DNA of 64,000 nt from assembly GCA_948144175.1 (NCBI GenBank), contig CANXME010002528.1, positions 874,501-938,500 on the forward strand, given 5' to 3'. The notes beneath the pieces were generated by a model. The model saw only the letters and a list, made by a program, of their open reading frames with translations, was not told the DNA's origin and searched no databases. A program made the translations under genes and the position numbers. Source of the stretch: Closterium sp. NIES-65 (lineage: Eukaryota > Streptophyta > Zygnematophyceae > Desmidiales > Closteriaceae). Position 1 is the first letter of the stretch; the number at the start of each line of letters is the position of its first letter. Positions 57,990-64,000 of the stretch are shown piece by piece.

Positions 57990-58680
57990 TCTCGTCGCGC
58001 CCTCGCCCCTTGTCGCGGCCCCGCCCTACGTCGCGGCCCCGCCCTACGTCGCGGCCCCGCCCCTCGTCGCGGCCCCGCCACCTCTCGTCGCGGCCCCACC
58101 ATCTCTCGTCGCGGCCCCGCCACTCTCGTCGCGGCCCCGCCCTTTGTTGCGGCCCCTGCCGCCCTTTGTCGCGGCCCCTGCCGCCCTTCGTCGCGGCCCC
58201 TGCCGCCCCTCGTCGCGGCCCCTGCCGCCATTCTCCACCGCGGCCCCGCCACCTCCCTTGCGGCCCCGCAGCCCTGCACCGACCCGGCCCCGCCTCTGCT
58301 GGCCCCGTCGCCTGCCCCTGCGGCCTCGGCGCCGCCTCTGCTGGCCCCGTCGCCGCTCCACCCGGCCCCGCCGCCGTCCCCAGGCGTCACCACCGAGCCG
58401 CCGGCGCCGCCGAGCTAGTGCCGAGTCACCCGAGCCGCCCGAGCCGCCCGAGCCCCCCGAGCCGCCCGAGCCACCCGAGCCGCCCGACCCGCCCGAGCCG
58501 CAGCGCCACCTCAGCCGCCCGAGCCGCCGGGTCGCCGAGCTGCAGTTGCTGCCGGGCAGCCGTAGCCGCCGAGCCGCCCGAGTCGCCCGAGCAGCCGAGC
58601 CGCCCGAGTCGCCCGAGCCGCCGAGCCGCAGTTGCTGCAGTGCTGCCGTGCCGCCGAGTCGCCGAGTCGTCGAGCCTGCT
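57990..58680 (+). repeat. copia-3 GC-rich array leader
   Basis: Tandem tcgcggccccgcc-type units (about 58005-58260) then ccgcccgagccgcc-type units (about 58425-58640). They parallel the blocks in the copia-2 leader. Open frames here reflect composition and are not called. Confidence 0.75.
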
Positions 58681-58790
58681 CTTCCCACCACTGGTGAGCC
58701 CCTGCCTTACTAGCGCGCTGCCTACTGCTTGCTTGGCTGCCTGCCTTACTGCTGCTACTCCTGCTCCTGCTTCTACTGGCGGCGGCCAGA

Positions 58791-61700
58791 TGCAGCTCCA
58801 GCGAGGCCCACGTGCGTCTCTCACGCCCCAGCAGCTTCGTGAATGGTACACTCAGAGTAGAGGGTCTCTCAGTTTTGTTCGCTGCTCTTACGTGATTCGC
58901 ACTGGTGCTCGGACTGGTCAGCCTTGTGGGACGCCTAGTCACACACCGTCCCGCTGCTTCGCCCGTCTGAGCGACGCCTGGCGTACCGAGTTTGGCGACG
59001 AGGCTGAGCTCCCCGACTAGGTGGAGCTGCTTAGGCAGAGGGTAGATATATTTGCTCTTGACTATGATGCTATTCTCACTGCCATGTATGCATTGCCTAC
59101 TAGTGCTGACCGTGCCGGTCACCTGTGCGTACCGCCTGACCCGGGTATAGAGCCTGCTGCTCTAGCTGCTGGTGCGGCTGCTGCTCAGGGTGCTAGTGTG
59201 TCTCCTGCTCCAGGTACTGGTGCGGCTGCTGCTCAGGGTGCTAGTGTGTCTCCTGCTCCAGGTACAGGTGCGGCTGCTGCTCTAGGTGCTAGTGAGTCTG
59301 CTTCCTCAGGTGCGGGTGAGTCTGCTCTCTCAGGTACCGCGTCGGCTCCGGCCTCTCACACCTTCACCCTTGACTCGGGGGCTTCCCGCTCCTTCTTTCG
59401 AGACTGCACCACACTCACGCCGCTTGGTCGGCCAGTTGCAGTCTCTCTGGCAGACCCCTCTGGGGAACCTGTCCTTGCTCACTTCTCCACTGTCCTCCCG
59501 TGTCCGGCGGCCCCCTCTGGCACCCTATCTGGTCTTTACCTCCCCTCGTTCTCGACGAACTTGGTGAGTGGTGCTGACCTGCAGGATGCGGGGGTTCACC
59601 AGTTCACTCCTGCGAGTCAGCGGGTGACCCACTGCACAGACGCTCGGACAGGCCGACACCTGGCCACGTTTACTCGTCGGCCGGGGTCGAGCCTGTACAC
59701 ACTGACTACTGCGTCTCCTCCAGTTGCTGAGCCTGGTAGGGTAGCTGCGTCGGGTCAGGTGTTTGCTGCAGCGTCCAGGTCTGGTCCTGAGTCTGCCCCC
59801 TGTTCGTGTCGTCTCCTGTCTCACGAGACTCTCCTCTGGCACCACCGCCTTGGTCACCCCTCTCTGCTTCGGCTCAGAGGCATGGCCTCTCGTCTTCTTG
59901 TTTCTGGTCTCCCCAGGTCCCTCCCTCCCCTTCCTCAGGGCCCTGGCCCTACCTGTGTCCCCTGTGTCGAGGGGCGCCAGCGTGCTGCCCCTCACTCCTC
60001 CCAGTTTCCTCCGACTTAGGCCCTGTTGCAGACGCTTTACATGGACGTGTGGGGCTCAGCCCGCGTCCGTGGACAGGGTCACGAGCGCTACTTCCTGCTA
60101 GTTGTTGACGACTACTCGCGTTACACCGCAGTCTTCCCCTTGCGCAGCAAGGGTGATGTCACTGAGGTGCTGATCGACTGGATCCGCGCAGCTCGTCTCC
60201 AGCTCAGGCAGAGCTTTGGCTCGGACTTTCCTGTTCTGCGTCTGCACTCGGACAGAGGCGGAGAGTTTTCCTCTGGCCTTCTGAGAGCCTACTGTCGCGC
60301 ACGGGGCATCCGTCAGACCTTCACGCTTCCGGAATCTCCGCAGCAAAATGGGATTGCTGAGCGCCGCATTGGCATGATCATGGACGTCGCTCGTACGTCT
60401 ATGATGCATGCGGCTGCCCCCCATTTTCTGTGGCCGTTTGCGGTCAGGTATGCGGCGCATCAGATCAACCTTCACCCCAGGGTCTCCAGGCCGGAGACCT
60501 CCCCAGCCTTGCTGTGGACGGGGAAGGTTGGCGATGCGTCGGCGTTCCGGGTCTGGGGATCTCGGGCGTTTGTCCGCGACTTGTCTGCGGACAAGCTGTC
60601 CCCTCGTGCTGCTCCTTGCGTCTTCCTGGGGTTCCCCCCTTACGCGCCTGGGTGGCAGTTCTACCACCCCACCTCTCGCCGTGTTCTGTCCTCCCAGGAC
60701 GTCACGTTTGACGAGTCGGTCCCCTACTACCGCCTCTTCCCCTACCGCACTCCGTCCCTCCCCCCGCCCCCGCTCTTCCTTGTACCAGGTCCCCCCCAGG
60801 TAGACCCCCTCCCCCCTCAGGGTCCTGCCCCTTCAGGTGTGTCCCAGGTAGACGCAGTCGAGCCTGTCGAGGTCACTGGTGACTCTGGTGCTGCTGAGGG
60901 TGCTGAGCCTGGGGGTGCTGAGCCTGGGGGTGCTGAGCCTGGGGGTGCTACACTTGGGGGTGCTTTGCCTGGGGGTGCCGGGCCTGGGGGTGCTGAGCTT
61001 GGAGGTGCTCGGCCTGGAGGTTCTCCGGGTGCTTCGTCTCGCCGGGAGCCACTCTCTCCACAGGAGTTGCGCGAGTGGTTTGCCCGGCGCTGGAGCCGTG
61101 CTGCTGGTGCTGGAGGTTCTTCGGCTACTGGGGGTGCTGACCCTAGGGGTGCTGAGCCTGGGGGTGCTGAGCATGGGGGTGCTACGCCTGGGGGTGCTGA
61201 GCCTGGGGGTGCTGAGCGTGGCGGTGCTGAGCCTAGAGGTGCTCCGCCTGGAGGTTCTCCGGGTGCTTCGTCTCGCCGGGAGCCACTCTCTCCACAGGAG
61301 CTGCGCGAGTGGTTTGCCTGGCGCTGGAGCCGTGCTGCTGGTGCTGGAGGTTCGTCGGCTACTGAGGGTGCTGCTGTCGCGGGTCCCGGAGGTGCTCGTC
61401 CTGGGAGTACTGGAGCTGCTGGGCCTGCAGGTTCGACTGGAGCTGGTGCTGCTGAGGGTGTTGGCGCTGAGACTACCACTGGCGGTCCTGCTGGGGGTGC
61501 TCCTGGTGCTGCTGGAGGTTCTAGAGCTCCTGGAGGTGCTGCTGGAGCGGGTGCTCCTGCTGGAGGTACTGGTGTTGTCCCTGCTGTTTCTGGCGTCGCC
61601 ACGCGGCCTCGACCGTACTTCGTTCCACTACTGCAGCAGGTTCTTGGTCTTCCACCTTCTACTGGTCTTCCCCCTCCCTTAGAGTGTCCACAGCCTGTCC

Positions 61701-63868
61701 CGTCATAGTTACAGTTGCAGCCTACCTCCCCTTTGCCTGCTCCTTCTCCCTACACTGGTCCTACTGGAGGTCTTGCTGAGCGTCGTGAGCCTGCGTCTCG
61801 CCCTACGTCGCCTGTCCGTGCTGCTCGCGCTAGTGGTCGTGGTTCGCGTCCGCGTCCTCCTCCTGTCCCTGGCACGCACAGGATGTCTCTGCGTCTGTCC
61901 ACTGCTTCTCTGCGTGCCCCTTTGCCTTCTCCTCCTGAGTCTTCTCTTCCTACTCTTGCCGACCCGGAGTCGGACTCTCTTCGTGCTGCTAGTCCTACTG
62001 TCACGCGTCTCCTTGCTACTGTTGTCACTGGCCCTTCCTTTGAGTCCACTGCTGCGTCTGCCCTAGTTGCTGAGCTCGTCGATTTTGCTGCTCGCTGTCG
62101 CCTAGACTACTCCGCCAGTCTTGTTGCTGAGTCTGAGTCTGTCTGTCCTCCGTCCGTCGGGGGTGAGTGTGCCCTTGGCACGGACGTCCTTGAGGACAGG
62201 CAGGAGGAGTTCCAGTGTCTGGCAGCTGCTTCACCTCATCTCGTGTCCGTACTGCTTACCCCTGAGGGAGACCCGGATGCACTTGACATCCCGACTCCGC
62301 GCTCTTACGCGGAGGCGATAGAGGGTCCCTACTCCTCTCAGTGGCAGGCAGCTATGGATGCAGAGATGGCTTCCTGGAAGTCCACAGGCACCTACGTTGA
62401 CGCTGTCCCCCCTCCTGGGGCGAACATTGTCAGTGGCATGTGGATTTTCAGGGTGAAGTGGCCGCCGGGTTGTCCGCTTGTCTTCAAGGCGCGTTACGTG
62501 GCTCGTGGCTTCAGTCAGCGGCAGGGAGTTGACTACTTTCAGACCTTCTCCCCCACCCCGAAGATGATCACTCTTCGGGTACTGCTGCACGTTGCTGCTC
62601 ACCGTGACTACGAGCTGCACTCTCTCGACTTCAGCACTGCTTTCTTGCAGGGCAGCCTGCACGAGGAGATCTGGCTGCGCCGTCCACCTGGCTTCAATGG
62701 GTCTTTCCCTCCTGGTACCCAGTGGAGTCTCCGGCGTCCAGTCTACGGTCTCCGCCAGGCGCCACGTGAGTGGCACGACACACTGAGGACTACGCTTGCG
62801 GCTCTTGGGTTTGCTCCTTCTACTGCCGACCCGTCGCTGTTTCTACGCACCGACACCTCTCTGCCGCCGTTCTACATCCTCGTGTACGTCGACGACTTGG
62901 TCTTTGCCACAGCTGACACTGCTGGACTCGCCTACATGAAGTCTGAGCTGCAGAAGAGACACACGTGCACAGATCTGGGTGAACTGCGCAGCTACCTTGG
63001 CTTGCAGATCACCCGGGACAGAGCACGCCGCACCATTACCTTGACTCAGTCACACATGGTGCAGCAGGTCCTTCAGCGCTTCGGCTTCACGTACTCCTCG
63101 CCTCAGGCCACTCCTCTGCCTACTCGCCACTCACTCTCAGCTCTGCCTTTGGATGAGTCCGTAGAGTCGAGTGGCCCGTATCCAGAGCTTGTTGGCTGCC
63201 TCATGTACCTGATGACCTGCACACGACCTGACCTTGCATACCCTCTTAGCATTCTTGCACGCTATGTTGCTCCTGGGAGACACCGACCAGAGCACATGGC
63301 TGCAGCGAAGAGGGTGTTGCGCTACTTGTGCAGTACGTCGGACATGGGGCTAGTGCTTGGAGGGCGGAGTCCAGTGGTCATCACTGGGCACGTAGACGCT
63401 TCTTGGGCTGACGACCAGGCTACGCAGCGGTCGTCCCAGGGTTACACCTTCAGCCTTGGTTCCGGCTCTCTTTCGTGGCGGGCTACTTGCTCGTCTTCTG
63501 TTCTCGGCTCCAGTTGTGAGGCTGAGATCTACGCCGGGGCCATGGCTGCACAGGAGCTTCGCTGGCTCACCTACCTGCTGACCGACCTTGGAGAGTCGCC
63601 TCGTTCTCCTCCAGTCCTGTACGTAGACAACAAGGCCATGCTGGCCTTGTGTCGGGAGCAGAGACTGGAGCACAGAACAAAGCACATTGCTCTCCGCTAC
63701 TTCCTTGCTCGTGAGCTACAGCAGCGTGGTCAGTTGCGGCTTGCGTACGTGGCCTCTGAGGCCAACACTGCTGATGTTTTCACCAAGGCACTTCCGCCTT
63801 GTGATCATCAGCGCTTCTGCACTCAGCTGGGTCTTGTCCCTGTCTTGCCTCACTTGCTCACCCCTTGA
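58791..63868 (+). pseudogene. copia-3 Gag-Pol, Gag N-terminus deleted, three TAG stops
   Basis: The frame begins within Gag at the segment just before TPQQLREWYTQ. Most of the capsid region present in copia-2 (about 350 codons) is missing and the leader runs straight into this point. The knuckle is CX13CX4HX4C. One frame then runs to TGA 63866-63868 with TAG at 59018-59020, 60017-60019 and 61706-61708. Copia-2 has TGG, GAG and CAG at those places. Protease LDSGA, integrase HRLGH, HSDRGGEF, RT YVDD and RNase H SSCEAEIYAG are kept. The proline-rich linker contains Gly/Ala/Glu repeats (gagcctgggggtgct units, about 60895-61260). Confidence 0.92.
60895..61265 (+). repeat. 15-bp coding repeat (gctgagcctgggggt)n in copia-3 Pol
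   Basis: Two blocks of 15-bp units encoding GAEPG pentapeptides between integrase and RT, separated by a duplicated about 130-bp segment (REPLSPQELREWFA twice). The same units occur in copia-2 at about 17935-18110. Confidence 0.85.
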
Positions 63869-64000
63869 CCTTGTTTGTACTGTTACATATATATATACCT
63901 GCTCATGCTTGTCTAGCCTTATATATATATGTAATCCTGCATGTGAACTGGCCTTATGGCCTTGAACTTGTGCTCGGAATATGTGGTGACTTTGTGATCC

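Larger units (their letters stand above)
57692..64000 (+). mobile_element. copia-3, decayed relative of copia-2, 3' end beyond window
   Basis: The 5' LTR is 57692-57821 (130 bp), starting TGTCAGAACATG and ending ctcaca. The next bases are the primer-binding site (tggtatcgagcag). A GC-rich array leader, a partial Gag and the whole Pol follow in copia-2 order and close similarity. The last 130 bases match the 3' tail of copia-2; by that comparison the 3' LTR should start roughly 75 bp past base 64000. The LTR has diverged from that of copia-2, so it is a different subfamily or an older copy. Confidence 0.93.

Noticed and set aside
57843..58713. Pro/Arg/Ala-rich ORFs in the copia-3 leader
   Set aside because: Compositional ORFs in three frames across the repeat leader.
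15446..61708. Reassignment of UAG to a sense codon in this genome
   Set aside because: Three LRR gene copies and the copia-4 polyprotein end in TAG at positions consistent with real ends, and compared sites are Gln, Trp and Glu, not one amino acid.
1..64000. tRNA or rRNA genes
   Set aside because: I saw no tRNA-like box pair with a foldable cloverleaf and no rRNA-like conserved block, though a tRNA scan was not possible.

Overview
This 64-kb window is eukaryotic nuclear DNA, dominated by mobile elements with a few host genes between them. The host genes have short GT-AG introns. The retrotransposons prime from the initiator-Met tRNA site usual in plant copia elements, and there is a secreted LysM protein. 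Together these suggest the green lineage, possibly a streptophyte alga, but I cannot name the species. I see no rRNA, tRNA, CRISPR or prokaryotic operon.

Layout. 1-4.7 kb: 3' part of a decayed Ty1/copia element (copia-1, + strand). 4.8-7 kb: a fragmentary spliced gene and an 11-bp minisatellite. 7.6-8.7 kb: LRR gene copy A (- strand). 12,397-23,252: a hAT element (hAT-1) with a frameshifted transposase, split by a 7.5-kb copia element (copia-2) inserted just upstream of the transposase ATG. 24,515-28,065: a complete second hAT element (hAT-2) with an open two-exon transposase. 29,477-36,331: a very young copia element (copia-4) with long LTRs, inserted upstream of LRR gene copy B (36.6-37.9 kb). 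40.07-41.12 kb: a 70-unit, 15-bp minisatellite. 41.6-45.8 kb: an unidentified spliced ORF, a 358-bp non-autonomous hAT element, and broken LRR copy C. 45.8-48.9 kb: diffuse repeats without a gene. 49,027-53,367: a 12-exon gene for a secreted protein with two tandem [Thr/Ala/Pro repeat - EGF-like - LysM-LysM] modules. 53.6-56.6 kb: a degenerate pogo/Tigger-like DNA transposon. 57,692-64,000: copia-3, a decayed relative of copia-2 that runs off the window end.

Where both ends are visible I found exact target-site duplications: ccaccgct (hAT-1), tatgt (copia-2), cctgtgac (hAT-2), acttc (copia-4) and ccgcccgc (small hAT). The insertion history can therefore be read directly. The three LRR copies are members of one dispersed duplicated family, and paralog C preserves the unoccupied form of the copia-4 target site.

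The items most worth following are the modular LysM/EGF gene, the intact hAT-2 with its likely non-autonomous partner, the apparently new copia-4 insertion whose RT motif reads YVDV, and the non-canonical zinc knuckle and array-built leader of the copia-2/3 family. Exon boundaries come from splice-site reading and phase checks only.
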